NCBI RefSeq assembly: GCF_002934325.1
Contig: NZ_PTIV01000019.1
Span: forward strand, 1-64,000
DNA: 64,000 nucleotides
Direction of reading: 5' to 3'
DNA from: Marinobacter persicus
GTDB lineage: Bacteria > Pseudomonadota > Gammaproteobacteria > Pseudomonadales > Oleiphilaceae
The position numbers were made by a program, and so were the translations under genes. A model generated the notes under the pieces. It was not told the DNA's origin. It worked only from the letters and a program-made list of their open reading frames with translations, and did not search any database. Positions 49,338-58,800 of the stretch are shown piece after piece (position 1 is the first letter of the stretch; each line of letters opens with the position of its first letter).

Positions 49338-52300
49338 TCAGGACAGATTTTTAAGAAGCTCCTGAGCTTCCGCCTTCTGCTCATCGTTACCTTCCAGGGC
49401 GACTTCCTCGAGAATGTCCCGGGCACCGTCGCTATCTCCCATTTCCACATAGGCCCGGGCAAGATCCAGCTTGGTGGCAGCCTCATCCGTACCCGCCAGG
49501 AAATCAAAGTCATCGTCGTCTCCGAGATCACCTTCATCCAGGTCCAGCGCGGAAGGCTGAGGCTGTTCTGGCTCACCCGCTTCTGCTTCCGGTTCGCCCG
49601 CTCCTGTTTCCGGTTCAGCTGCCGGCTCTTCCTCTTCCGCCGTAGGAATTTCCTCTTCGGTATCGGAGGACTCGACCGCATCCTGCTCTTCAGCCTGGGC
49701 GATTTCTTCCTCCAGCGGCTGCGCCTCCTCCGAGTCTGACAGTTCATCCATGATGGCAAGATCCTCATCTGAAAGGTCCATATCCAGATTGCTCAGATCA
49801 GGGGCATCCGCCTCGGGTTCAGGCTCTCCAGCCGACTCTTTCTCTCCGGCTACCTCGTCCAGATCCGCGTCCAACTCTTCCAGGAACGAATCGTCCAGGG
49901 TTTCCGGGGAGATCGACAGGTCGTCCTCGGCTGGCTCAGGCTCAGCTTCCGACTCCATTGGCTTCTCCGAAGAGGTTTCTTCGAATTCAGACGCCATGTC
50001 TTCCAGCTCAGGAGACTCCTCGAGCTCAAGACTGGACCAGTCTTCACTCAGGTCGACGTCATCCTCGGCCGACAGCTCTTCACCAGCTTCAGATTCAGAC
50101 TCTTCATCCATTTCTTTGTCGGATTCCAGCTCGAAATCGATCGAGCCAAAGTCATCTTCTTCAGAAGCAGCTTCGGATTCCGCCTTACCGGACTCCTCCG
50201 GTTCCTCAAGATCTGCGAGAGAGAGGTCGAACTCCATTTCTTCTTCGCTGGCGTCGGTTTCTTCGGCCACGTCGGAGGCGAGATCCCCAAACTCATCTTC
50301 CAGAGTCTCTTCCTTGGAAGCCTCAAACTCCTCAGACTTGAATTCCTCGGTCATGGAGTCGTCGCGATCGCTCTGAAGAGACTCCTCGACTGTGCTGAAG
50401 GAAGTATCGGAACGCAGCTGGGACTCAAGGTCATCAATGCTGGGGCCAGCCTCAGCCTCTTCCAGACGGGCGCGCAACTCGTTGGCCTGGGCTGTTGCAT
50501 CTTCGTCATCCAGCGCCGCCAGTTCGTTGTACTGCTTATCGAAGGATTCGGAGTCCTGGCTGTCGGCGTAAACCGCAAGAAGTTTGAGCCTCAGATCGGT
50601 ACGGCTGGGTTCGCGGGAAATACCGGCCTCCAGCACTTCCGCTGCTTGCGGATGCTGGCCATAGGCAAGGTACTTTTCAGCCTCTTCCAGCGCATCACCG
50701 GTCGGCGCCTGTGCTTCGGTATCCGCTTCGTCATCCAGGCTGAGGTCAAAAGAGTCCTCGCCTGGTTCATCCGACTTTTCGTCAGCAAACTGGTCAAAAA
50801 ACGCCTTTTCCTTGTTGGCCCTGCGACGACTTACCAGAAGCAGCAACAGCAGCAACAGGATCAGCCCACCTCCCAAAGCGATCTGGTAGAGCGGGTTGCC
50901 CATGATCAGATCGATAATATTGCCCGGGAACGGCTTCTGTGCCGGAGCCTGGGGCTGCTCAGGCTGAGCCGGAGCGGTAGCCACAGCCTCTTCAGGGGCA
51001 GCTTGTTGATCGGCAGGCGCTGCGGTCTGAGCCATCTCAGCTGCTTGCTCGGGCTCTGCGGCACCAACGGCCCCGCCCGAATCCTCGGTAGTGGTCGGCT
51101 CTGCGGTCGGGCCCTCAACTGTCATCGCCGGCCCGGCTTCTTCCTGTGCTACTGCTGACTCTTCAGCAGGCTCATTGGCCGCGTCCTGCGGCTGCCCAGC
51201 CATTCCAGCATCGCCGGGCTGGGTATCTCCGCCCTGGTCTGCTGCAGGCTGCGCCATCTGTTCTCCATCAGCAGCGGCCGTCTGTTCTCCGGCCATACCC
51301 TGCATCTGTGCCAGCTGGTCATCCTTAAGCTCGAGCAGGCGCTGAAGCGTTTGCACCTGGTCCTGCAGGTCATTCAGGCGGCTATCAAGTTCCTGGTTCT
51401 CTCGACGCAGCGCATCCAGCTCTTCGTTGGCAACGGCTTCGCCAGCGTCCTGGCCACCGGGCAGGTCACCGTCACCACCGGCTGAACCGCCGTCTTCGGC
51501 ATTACGCGATGCCGCGTCCTGCTCTTCCGCCACCAGCAACTTGAGCTCGCCGTCACCAGCAGCCTGTTGCGCAGGCTGAGCAGCGCCAGATCCTTCAGAG
51601 CCGGCTGTCTCGGCAGGAGCCGGGCTCTCTGCAGGCGAACGAAATTCCTGATTCTGCTGAGCCACAATGCGGTCGGCTTCCCGACGGCTGCGACTACGAA
51701 TCTGTTCTTCGGTGGGCACCCGAAGGACCTGCCCCTTCATCAGGCGATTGATATTGCCACCAATGAACGCGTTGGGGTTTGCGTCCTGGATCGCCAGCAT
51801 CATTTGGGGCATGGAGATGGAGGAATCCGGGCGCATTTGCTGGGCGATCGACCAGAGCGTGTCAGACGGCCCGGTAGGGCCATAGGTCTCAGTTGCACCG
51901 TAGCGACGGGACAATGAGCTTTCGGCCTGAGCCCGGCGCCGACTGGATTCAGCACTACGCTGATCCTGAGCGGGCTCCGAGCGCGTTGAGGTCGAAGGCG
52001 CAGATACCGGCTCCTCGAGGCCCGATTCTTCCGCGTATACCGGAGGATCCACCAATACGGCGTATTCACGCATCAAGCGGCCACTGGGCCAGGTCAGTTC
52101 CAGCAGGAAGTTGAGATAGGGTTCACGGAGGGGTTCGCGGGAAGTTACGTTGATGGCGAGCCTGCCATCGGGGGCGGTCACCACTTCAAATCGAAGCTTG
52201 CTCAGGAACTGATTGCGTTCCAAGCCGACGCGCTGATAAGCCGCTTCCGGTGCCACATTGACGAACACATCGTTGGGATTGACCCCCTGACTTTGCCGGA

Positions 52301-52433
52301 GTGAAATCTCCGCATCGAGGGGTTCATTCAGCCATGACTGGAGTTCAATTTCGCCCAGTCCCAGGGCATGTGCCATCCCGGAGCCAAGCCCTCCCGCCAG
52401 CGCCAGGGCAACCGCAAGCTTGCGTACCTTCAT
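49338..52433 (-). CDS. fimV: Polar hub protein FimV
   Basis: A 1031-residue protein. Signal peptide (KLAVALALAGGLGSGMAHA) is followed by the FimV N-terminal domain (LGLGEIELQSWLNEPLDAEISL), a LysM-type peptidoglycan-binding motif near 190-245, coiled-coil segment near 335-375, one membrane helix (ALGGGLILLLLLLLLVS), a very acidic Glu/Ser/Asp-rich cytoplasmic region with TPR-like units, and the C-terminal FimV motif (LDLARAYVEMGDSDGARDILEEV). FimV localises type IV pili and regulators to the pole and acts with FimL on CyaB/cAMP. The acidic region is low-complexity. ATG 52433 precedes the signal peptide; the frame opens 11 codons earlier. Confidence 0.94.
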   Translation of the reverse strand: MKVRKLAVALALAGGLGSGMAHALGLGEIELQSWLNEPLDAEISLRQSQGVNPNDVFVNVAPEAAYQRVGLERNQFLSKLRFEVVTAPDGRLAINVTSREPLREPYLNFLLELTWPSGRLMREYAVLVDPPVYAEESGLEEPVSAPSTSTRSEPAQDQRSAESSRRRAQAESSLSRRYGATETYGPTGPSDTLWSIAQQMRPDSSISMPQMMLAIQDANPNAFIGGNINRLMKGQVLRVPTEEQIRSRSRREADRIVAQQNQEFRSPAESPAPAETAGSEGSGAAQPAQQAAGDGELKLLVAEEQDAASRNAEDGGSAGGDGDLPGGQDAGEAVANEELDALRRENQELDSRLNDLQDQVQTLQRLLELKDDQLAQMQGMAGEQTAAADGEQMAQPAADQGGDTQPGDAGMAGQPQDAANEPAEESAVAQEEAGPAMTVEGPTAEPTTTEDSGGAVGAAEPEQAAEMAQTAAPADQQAAPEEAVATAPAQPEQPQAPAQKPFPGNIIDLIMGNPLYQIALGGGLILLLLLLLLVSRRRANKEKAFFDQFADEKSDEPGEDSFDLSLDDEADTEAQAPTGDALEEAEKYLAYGQHPQAAEVLEAGISREPSRTDLRLKLLAVYADSQDSESFDKQYNELAALDDEDATAQANELRARLEEAEAGPSIDDLESQLRSDTSFSTVEESLQSDRDDSMTEEFKSEEFEASKEETLEDEFGDLASDVAEETDASEEEMEFDLSLADLEEPEESGKAESEAASEEDDFGSIDFELESDKEMDEESESEAGEELSAEDDVDLSEDWSSLELEESPELEDMASEFEETSSEKPMESEAEPEPAEDDLSISPETLDDSFLEELDADLDEVAGEKESAGEPEPEADAPDLSNLDMDLSDEDLAIMDELSDSEEAQPLEEEIAQAEEQDAVESSDTEEEIPTAEEEEPAAEPETGAGEPEAEAGEPEQPQPSALDLDEGDLGDDDDFDFLAGTDEAATKLDLARAYVEMGDSDGARDILEEVALEGNDEQKAEAQELLKNLS

Positions 52434-52615
52434 GCTTTTTCCTTTCCAGTCTCCGTTATTATTCACTGCTGAATCTCAACAGAATCGGACCCGCTTATAT
52501 ATTGTTAGATCAAGCAAGTATTGTTGATAAGCTCCCTTTTATCAATCAATCAGACGCAATCCTTGCACTGTTTTGAGATATATCAGCCGGAACTTGTTCA
52601 CCTTATTGAAAATAA

Positions 52616-52649
52616 CAGGGGCGAGCACTGAAATCAGCACCCGCCCCTG
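52616..52649 (-). terminator. Terminator after asd
   Basis: On the minus strand CAGGGGCGGGTGCTGA and TCAGTGCTCGCCCCTG form a 16-base stem with one mismatch, followed by TTATTTT. Confidence 0.85.
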
Positions 52650-52693
52650 ATCGGCTTTTAAAAACCGGACACAGTTGGCATTACTACCAACTG

Positions 52694-53809
52694 TTAACGC
52701 TCCTGCAGAATCCGCAGCATGCGGCGCAACGGCTCTGCTGCACCCCACAGAAGCTGGTCACCCACGGTGAAGGCGGAAATGTATTCCGGCCCCATACCCA
52801 GTTTACGGATACGGCCAATCGGCACACTCAGGGTACCGGTGACTTTCGCCGGGGTCAGTTCCTGCATGGTGGCTTCTTTTTCGTTCGGGATCACTTTCAC
52901 CCAGTCGTTAGCCTTGGCCAGGATGCTCTCGATTTCAGACACCGGGATGTCTTTCTTGAGCTTGATGGTCAGGGCCTGACTATGGGAGCGCATGGCACCG
53001 ATACGAACGCAGATGCCGTCAATGGGAATCGGGTTGTCGCTGCGACCCAGGATCTTGTTGGTCTCAACGCCCGCTTTCCATTCTTCCTTGCTCATGCCGT
53101 TATCGAGCGGCTTGTCGATGAACGGAATCAGGCTGCCGGCCAGCGGCACTTCGAAGTTGGCCGTCGGGAAGTCACCGGAGCGCATAGTCTCGGTCACCTT
53201 ACGGTCAATTTCGAGGATGGCTGAAGACGGATCTTCCAGTTCCGGCTTGACCGCACCGTTCAGGGCACCCATCTGGTCCAGCAGCTCACGCATGTGCTTG
53301 GCACCGGAGCCGGAGGCCGCCTGATAAGTCATGGGAGACACCCACTCAATCAGATCCTGCTCCAGCAGGCCGCCCAGGGCCAGCATCATCAGGCTAACGG
53401 TGCAGTTGCCGCCGATGTAATCCTTCACGCCCTTGTCGAGCGCTTCGTCGATCACGTTGCGGTTAACCGGATCAAGCACGATGACAGAATGATCCACCAT
53501 CCGCAGGGTAGACGCGGCATCAATCCAGTAGCCGTTCCAGCCGGCGTCCCGCAGTTTCTGATAGACCTCGCCGGTGTAATCGCCACCCTGACAGGTCACG
53601 ATGACATCCATGGTCTTCAGGGTGTCGATGTCGAACGCGTCCTGCAGAGGCGGAACGCCGTCCTTGCCTACGTCCGGGGCCGGCTTCCCGGTCTGGGAAG
53701 TGGAGAAAAACACCGGATCGATATCGGCAAAATCGTTTTCTTCACGCATGCGCTGCATGAGGACCGAGCCCACCATGCCACGCCAACCTACAAGTCCAAC
53801 TCGCTTCAT
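52694..53809 (-). CDS. asd: Aspartate-semialdehyde dehydrogenase
   Basis: A 371-residue NADP enzyme that makes aspartate semialdehyde for lysine, diaminopimelate, methionine and threonine. [17 protein letters not shown] is the cofactor motif and Cys136 in GGNCTVSLM the nucleophile. The length matches Pseudomonas Asd (about 370). ATG 53809 is preceded by AAAGG; the frame stays open upstream through the repeat to 53932, but those codons are hairpin sequence. The start lies only 20 bases from the outer arm of the three-way-junction repeat. Confidence 0.95.
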   Translation of the reverse strand: MKRVGLVGWRGMVGSVLMQRMREENDFADIDPVFFSTSQTGKPAPDVGKDGVPPLQDAFDIDTLKTMDVIVTCQGGDYTGEVYQKLRDAGWNGYWIDAASTLRMVDHSVIVLDPVNRNVIDEALDKGVKDYIGGNCTVSLMMLALGGLLEQDLIEWVSPMTYQAASGSGAKHMRELLDQMGALNGAVKPELEDPSSAILEIDRKVTETMRSGDFPTANFEVPLAGSLIPFIDKPLDNGMSKEEWKAGVETNKILGRSDNPIPIDGICVRIGAMRSHSQALTIKLKKDIPVSEIESILAKANDWVKVIPNEKEATMQELTPAKVTGTLSVPIGRIRKLGMGPEYISAFTVGDQLLWGAAEPLRRMLRILQER

Positions 53810-53829
53810 GTGCAACCTTTGAACCCTAG

Positions 53830-54092
53830 TACTCCGCAAAGATGATATTGCGCGATTCAGCGCCAAACAGGGCTCGACCTGCAAGGCGCAGGGGTGAAGG
53901 CATAGTGGTGCTATGTCTAGCCCATGCAACACGGCAGGGCGTGCCCTGTTTGGCGCCCTTCGGGTCAGTGCGGAACAGGCTCATTGCTGTGTTGTTTACT
54001 CTTGGCATAGAGCCACTATGCCTACGAGCAAACGCCTTGCACTGAACCTGTTCCGCACTGACTGAATCACGCAATATCATCTTCGCGGAGTA
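53830..54092. repeat. Three-way-junction repeat: two inverted hairpin elements inside an outer stem
   Basis: Outer arms 53830-53860 and 54062-54092 pair at 29 of 31 positions; both exceptions become G-U pairs in minus-strand RNA. Inside, hairpin 1 has perfect 14-base arms (53860-53873 with 53943-53956) and hairpin 2 perfect 16-base arms (53964-53979 with 54047-54062). Their interiors are related cores in opposite orientation, each with TGCAAGGCG, GGCATAGTGG, a CATAG..CTATG mini-hairpin and CAACAC.GCA. Lies between leuB and asd, both minus strand. Confidence 0.85.
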
Positions 54093-54140
54093 CCGTTATG
54101 CCCACCCGCTACCGTTATCGCTGGCAGGGACAGGATGGAT

Positions 54141-54180
54141 GATCCCGCAGCAGCTGCATCCTGCTGCTGTCGGGTCTTTT
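54141..54180 (+). terminator. Hairpin downstream of leuB
   Basis: GATCCCGCAGCAGC and GCTGCTGTCGGGTC pair around TGCATCCT. TCTTTT follows on the plus strand only, so it could end plus-strand transcripts; for leuB (minus) it lacks a T tract. Confidence 0.45.
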
Positions 54181-54199
54181 ACAAACGGATCAGCCGAGC

Positions 54200-55273
54200 T
54201 TAAAGCGCGCTGAGAACGGCTTCACCCATCTCGCGGGTGGAAACCTTCTTGCCGTCTTCAGACATGATATCGGCAGTACGCAGCCCCTGATCCAGCACCT
54301 TGCTGACCGCCGCCTCGATTGCCTGGGCGGCTTCTTCCTCGTCAAGACTATAGCGCAACATCATCGCGGCGCTAAGAATTGTGGCCAGCGGGTTGGCAAT
54401 GCCCTGCCCGGCGATATCCGGCGCAGAACCGTGACACGGCTCGTACATGCCCTGCTTGTCGGAGTTCAGCGACGCCGACGGCAGCATGCCGATGGAACCG
54501 GTCAACATTGCCGCTTCGTCAGAAAGAATATCACCAAACATGTTGCCAGTCACAATCACGTCGAACTGCTTGGGCGCCCGAACCAGCTGCATCGCGGCGT
54601 TGTCCACGTACATGTGGGTCAGTTCCACATCCGGGTATTCGCGCTTCAGGTCTTCCATGATTTCCCGCCACATAACAGTGACTTCCAGCACGTTGGCTTT
54701 GTCCACGGAACACAATTTCTTACCACGCTGCTGGGCGGTTTCAAACGCCACCCGACCAATACGACGAATTTCCGATTCGGTGTAGGCGTAAGTGTTGTAG
54801 CCCTGACGCTCGCCATGCTCCAGGTTACGAATGCCACGCGGCTGACCGAAGTAGATGCCGCCGGTCAGCTCACGGACAATCATGATGTCCAAACCAGACA
54901 CCACTTCCGGCTTAAGCGAAGAAGCCGAAGCCAGCTGCGGATACAGGATGGCGGGGCGCAAGTTGGCGAACAGCTCCAGGTTGGAGCGCAGGCCCAGCAG
55001 GCCCTTTTCCGGACGCTTGGCCATGGGCAGGCCGTCCCACTTCGGGCCGCCCACGGCGCCCAGCAGGATGGCGTCGGCCTTGCGGCCCTTGTCCAGGGTT
55101 TCGTCCGGCAGCGGATCGTCGTGCTCATCCAGAGCCGCACCACCCACCAGGGCGGACTCAAAGTGCAGATCCAGTTTGAAATCGTCGTTGACCTTTCTCA
55201 GCACCTTCTCGGCTTCGGCAACAATTTCCGGGCCAATGCCGTCACCCGGCAGCAACAGAATATTACGGGGCAT
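54200..55273 (-). CDS. leuB: 3-isopropylmalate dehydrogenase
   Basis: A 357-residue decarboxylating dehydrogenase of leucine synthesis. [21 protein letters not shown] is the N-terminus; [27 protein letters not shown] and [29 protein letters not shown] are substrate and cofactor motifs. Third gene of leuCDB, 20 bases after leuD. Confidence 0.96.
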   Translation of the reverse strand: MPRNILLLPGDGIGPEIVAEAEKVLRKVNDDFKLDLHFESALVGGAALDEHDDPLPDETLDKGRKADAILLGAVGGPKWDGLPMAKRPEKGLLGLRSNLELFANLRPAILYPQLASASSLKPEVVSGLDIMIVRELTGGIYFGQPRGIRNLEHGERQGYNTYAYTESEIRRIGRVAFETAQQRGKKLCSVDKANVLEVTVMWREIMEDLKREYPDVELTHMYVDNAAMQLVRAPKQFDVIVTGNMFGDILSDEAAMLTGSIGMLPSASLNSDKQGMYEPCHGSAPDIAGQGIANPLATILSAAMMLRYSLDEEEAAQAIEAAVSKVLDQGLRTADIMSEDGKKVSTREMGEAVLSAL

Positions 55274-55293
55274 ATCTTTTATTCCTTATTCGA

Positions 55294-55941
55294 TTAGTGT
55301 CCGGCGTTAAACAGCCAGGGTGCCGTTTGCTTGCGCTTCTCTTCGTAATCCTTGATCAGGTCGGCATCCTCAAGGGTAACACCGATGTCATCCAGGCCAT
55401 TGAGCAGGCAGTGGCGGCGGAAGTCGTCCACCTCGAAGCTGAAAGACTCACCCGACGGCGTGGTCACGGTTTTCGCTTCCAGGTCCACCGACAGCTGGTA
55501 GCCTTCGTTCTCCTCGGTTTCGCGGAACAGCTGGTCAACCACTTCTTCAGGAAGAATAATGGGTAACAGGCCATTCTTGAAGCAGTTGTTGTAGAAGATA
55601 TCGGCAAAGCTCGGGGCGATAATCACCCGGAAACCGAAATCGTCCAGCGCCCAGGGGGCGTGCTCGCGGCTGGAGCCACAACCGAAGTTGGACCGTGCCA
55701 GCAGCACACTGGCGTTCTTGTAGCGATCCTGGTTGAGCACGAAATCCGGGTTGATCGGACGCTGGGAGCAATCCTGGTCCGGCTTGCCTTCGTCCATATA
55801 CCGCAGCTCGTCAAACAGGTTCGGCCCGAAGCCCGTGCGCTTGATCGACTTCAGAAACTGCTTGGGAATGATCATGTCCGTATCCACATTGGACCGGTCC
55901 ATGGGGGCGACAACGCCCTGGTGTTGCGTGAATGCGCGCAT
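55294..55941 (-). CDS. leuD: 3-isopropylmalate dehydratase small subunit
   Basis: A 215-residue swivel-domain subunit. [25 protein letters not shown] and [37 protein letters not shown] are the conserved blocks. Works with LeuC to isomerise isopropylmalate. Between leuC (17 bases) and leuB. Confidence 0.96.
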   Translation of the reverse strand: MRAFTQHQGVVAPMDRSNVDTDMIIPKQFLKSIKRTGFGPNLFDELRYMDEGKPDQDCSQRPINPDFVLNQDRYKNASVLLARSNFGCGSSREHAPWALDDFGFRVIIAPSFADIFYNNCFKNGLLPIILPEEVVDQLFRETEENEGYQLSVDLEAKTVTTPSGESFSFEVDDFRRHCLLNGLDDIGVTLEDADLIKDYEEKRKQTAPWLFNAGH

Positions 55942-55958
55942 GGTGTCTCTCCTGTGGA

Positions 55959-57377
55959 TCAGTTCATCAATTCGCGGACATCAACAAAATGGCCGGTGAC
56001 CGCCGCAGCCGCCGCCATGGCCGGGCTCACCAGGTGGGTGCGACCACCAAAGCCCTGACGCCCTTCGAAATTCCGGTTGGAGGTGGAGGCACAATGCTCG
56101 CCCTGCCCCAGCTTGTCGGCGTTCATGGCCAGACACATAGAGCAACCCGGGTCACGCCATTCCAGCCCGGCTTCAATGAAGATCTTGTCCAGACCTTCTT
56201 GCTCCGCCTGAGCCTTCACCAGACCGGAACCCGGCACCACCATCGCCTGCTTGAGGCTCGGAGACACCTTGCGGCCCTTAACCACGGCGGCCGCTTCACG
56301 AAGATCCTCGATCCGGCTGTTGGTGCACGAACCGATGAACACGCGATCCAGCTGGATATCAGTAATTTTCTGGTTTGGCTTGAGGCCCATGTATTTCAGG
56401 GCGCGGACAATGCCTTCGCGCTTGATGGGATCAGCTTCCTGTTCCGGGTCCGGCACGCTGCCTTCAACGCCGGTGACCATTTCCGGAGACGTGCCCCAGC
56501 TGACCTGCGGGTTGATGGCAGAACCATCGAGTTCTACGACCTTGTCGAACTCGGCGTCATCGTCGCTGTGCAGGGTGCGCCAGTAATCCACGGCCTTGTC
56601 CCAGGTCTCGCCTTTCGGCGCGAACGGACGGCCCTTGACGTAATCGATGGTGGCGTCATCCACCGCCACCATGCCCACGCGGGCACCGGCCTCGATGGAC
56701 ATGTTGCAGATGCTCATGCGGGCTTCCATGCTCAAGCCACGAATGGCCTCACCACCGAATTCGATGGCGTAGCCGGTGCCGCCGGCGGTACCGATCTTGC
56801 CAATGATGGCGAGCACCACGTCCTTGCCAGTCACGCCCGGGGCCAGCTTGCCGTTGACCTTGACCAGCATGTTTTTCATCTTCTTCTGCACTAGACACTG
56901 GGTGGCCAGCACATGCTCCACCTCGGAGGTGCCGATACCATGGGCCAGACAGCCAAAAGCACCGTGGGTGGAGGTGTGGGAGTCACCACAAACAATGCTC
57001 ATACCCGGCAAAGTGGCGCCCTGCTCTGGCCCGATCACGTGCACGATGCCCTGGCGCTGGTCCTTGATCTTGAATTCGAGGATGCCAAACTCGTCGCAGT
57101 TCTTGTCCAGGGTTTCCACCTGGATACGGGAAACCGGGTCAACAATGCCTTCCACGCCTTTGTCGCGGTCGGTGGTCGGTACGTTGTGGTCCGGGGTGGC
57201 GATGTTGGCGTCCAGACGCCACGGCTTGCGACCAGCCAGGCGCAGGCCTTCAAACGCCTGCGGGGAGGTCACTTCGTGCAGCAATTGCCGGTCGATGTAG
57301 ATCAACGCGGAGCCGTCGTCCCGCTGTTTGACCAAGTGGTCGTCCCACAATTTGTCGTATAAGGTCTTGCCCGCCAT
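55959..57377 (-). CDS. leuC: 3-isopropylmalate dehydratase large subunit
   Basis: A 472-residue aconitase-family subunit with a [4Fe-4S] cluster; ligands lie in [13 protein letters not shown] and in [45 protein letters not shown] is the active-site block. First gene of leuCDB, with its own promoter and a LysR-type site upstream. Confidence 0.96.
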   Translation of the reverse strand: MAGKTLYDKLWDDHLVKQRDDGSALIYIDRQLLHEVTSPQAFEGLRLAGRKPWRLDANIATPDHNVPTTDRDKGVEGIVDPVSRIQVETLDKNCDEFGILEFKIKDQRQGIVHVIGPEQGATLPGMSIVCGDSHTSTHGAFGCLAHGIGTSEVEHVLATQCLVQKKMKNMLVKVNGKLAPGVTGKDVVLAIIGKIGTAGGTGYAIEFGGEAIRGLSMEARMSICNMSIEAGARVGMVAVDDATIDYVKGRPFAPKGETWDKAVDYWRTLHSDDDAEFDKVVELDGSAINPQVSWGTSPEMVTGVEGSVPDPEQEADPIKREGIVRALKYMGLKPNQKITDIQLDRVFIGSCTNSRIEDLREAAAVVKGRKVSPSLKQAMVVPGSGLVKAQAEQEGLDKIFIEAGLEWRDPGCSMCLAMNADKLGQGEHCASTSNRNFEGRQGFGGRTHLVSPAMAAAAAVTGHFVDVRELMN

Positions 57378-57426
57378 GATTCTCTCTCACTCTTTGGGGG
57401 TTTCTGTTTTATGACGCTTTCCGAAG

Positions 57427-57456
57427 AGTTTACCCGCTGTTACTGAATAACCTCAA
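57427..57456 (-). promoter_or_regulatory. Probable promoter of leuCDB
   Basis: Minus-strand TTGAGG (57456-57451), 18-base spacer, TAAACT (57432-57427), about 50 bases upstream of leuC. Confidence 0.5.
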
Positions 57457-57477
57457 TTCATGTTTTTTATTCATTGC

Positions 57478-57492
57478 ATTCCATAACGGAAT
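57478..57492. promoter_or_regulatory. Candidate LysR-type operator upstream of leuC
   Basis: ATTCC-ATAAC-GGAAT is a perfect 5-base inverted repeat containing T-N11-A, the LysR-family box. It lies just upstream of the leuC -35 at a position suited to activation. The neighbouring divergent LysR gene is the obvious candidate regulator. Confidence 0.5.
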
Positions 57493-57529
57493 CCTAAATC
57501 ATTGGCTTTCGACTAAGTGCCGGACGCGC

Positions 57530-57633
57530 GGTGGCGGGGAGTGCTTTCCAAAAGACGCTACAAGCATGTCCCTATGCGCTTAACTCGGGCCATCCATGGC
57601 CCTCGATACTTTTGGAAAGCACTCCCCGCCACC
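57530..57633. repeat. Variable-arm hairpin element, copy C
   Basis: Arms of 25 bases at 57530-57554 and 57609-57633 are perfect complements (GGTGGCGGGGAGTG then CTTTCCAAAAG). The 54-base core reads ACGCTACAAGCATGTCCCT..GCGCTTAACTCG then GGCCATCCATGGCC. This is the most compact copy, in opposite orientation to copy D. Confidence 0.88.
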
Positions 57634-57760
57634 CCGCTGTTAGACATCCGCGCGAAACGCACAAGCCTTCACATTACCGGGATTAAAAGAACGGCAACTG
57701 AAGGGCTAAGCACAAAGTCCATGGAGCTAGCCCCAAAGCGTTATTGCCCAAGTCCGCAAA
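57634..57760. other. Spacer between hairpin copies C and D, no gene seen
   Basis: No convincing coding frame, promoter or terminator. It forms part of the 547-base leuC-lysR intergenic region. Confidence 0.4.
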
Positions 57761-57869
57761 GCGGCTTCAGGGACCTTCTCCCAAAAATTTCGAAGGCCAT
57801 GGATGGCCTGAGAGAAGCGCACAGGGACCGTGCTTGTAGCGGTTTTTGGGAGAAGGTCCCTGAAGCCGC
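57761..57869. repeat. Variable-arm hairpin element, copy D
   Basis: Arms of 27 bases at 57761-57787 and 57843-57869 are perfect complements (GCGGCTTCAGGGACC then TTCTCCCAAAAA). Read on the minus strand the core is CCGCTACAAGCACGGTCCCT, GTGCGCTTCTCTCAGGCCATC and CATGGCCTTCGAAA, nearly identical to copy A without its expansion. Confidence 0.88.
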
Positions 57870-57924
57870 TAACACACCAAACTGGCAGGCTACCGCGTAT
57901 CGGGGCAACTCACAGGCATAAACA

Positions 57925-58800
57925 ATGGACTCAAACTCACTAAAAGCGTTCCTGACAATAGTGGACCAGGGCTCATTCTCGGAAGCGGCCGAGATCCTGC
58001 ACCTGACGCAGCCGGCCATCAGCAAGCGCCTCGCCGCCCTGGAAACGCAGCTGGGCGCCCGACTGATTGACCGCAGCAACCGCGATATCCGCCTCACCGA
58101 TGCCGGGGCGCGGCTCATGCCCCACGCCCGAAGGATACTGGACGAAATCCATAACGCCCGCCTGGCACTGTCGCCGGACTCGGACACCGTTGAAGGCGAG
58201 CTGTCGATCATCGCCAGCCACCATATCGGCCTTCATCACCTGCCCAACTGGCTGAGGCGTTTTCGGAGGGCCTGTCCTCAGGTGACGCTGGATCTGCAAT
58301 TCATGGATTCGGATGCCGCCTACCACCAAATGAACAAACGCCATGCCGAACTTGCCTGTGTCACCCTTAGTGACAGCATGAACCCCGACTTCCGAATTCA
58401 CGCCCAGTGGCCGGACCCGATGGCATTTGTGGTGGGGGCGGACCACCCCTTGGCCGACCTGACCTCGCCGACACTGGCTGACCTGGCTGAACACCCGGCG
58501 CTCCTGCCAGACACCAGCACGGCCACCTACCGCGTGGTCAGTCGCTTGTTCCTGGAAGCCAACCTGCCGCTGGCGCCCCTGATGCCCACCAACTACCTGG
58601 AGACCATCAAGATGATGACCAGCGTCGGCCTGGGGTGGAGCGTGTTGCCGGTGAGCATGCTCGACAGCAGTCTGAAAGTGTTGGATGTGGGGCATCCGGT
58701 TACCCGGGTACTTGGCGCCATTGCGCTTTCAGGCAGGCAACTAAGCAACAGCGCCCGGGCCATGCTGAAGATTATCGAGGCGGAGGAAAGCGCCGAGTGA
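57925..58800 (+). CDS. LysR-family transcriptional regulator
   Basis: A 291-residue regulator. The winged helix-turn-helix is at about 3-62 (LKAFLTIVDQGSFSEAAEILHLTQPAISKRLAALE), followed by the linker helix and an effector domain (about 92-290). It is divergent from leuCDB and occupies the place of P. aeruginosa PA3122, so control of leucine synthesis is a reasonable inference; the effector is unknown. The distance to the leuC operator is unusually long (about 430 bases) because two hairpin elements lie between. Confidence 0.88.
   Translation: MDSNSLKAFLTIVDQGSFSEAAEILHLTQPAISKRLAALETQLGARLIDRSNRDIRLTDAGARLMPHARRILDEIHNARLALSPDSDTVEGELSIIASHHIGLHHLPNWLRRFRRACPQVTLDLQFMDSDAAYHQMNKRHAELACVTLSDSMNPDFRIHAQWPDPMAFVVGADHPLADLTSPTLADLAEHPALLPDTSTATYRVVSRLFLEANLPLAPLMPTNYLETIKMMTSVGLGWSVLPVSMLDSSLKVLDVGHPVTRVLGAIALSGRQLSNSARAMLKIIEAEESAE

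Noticed and set aside
53810..53932. N-terminal extension of Asd
   Set aside because: The added codons are the repeat hairpin itself and are not part of any Asd; ATG 53809 gives the family start.
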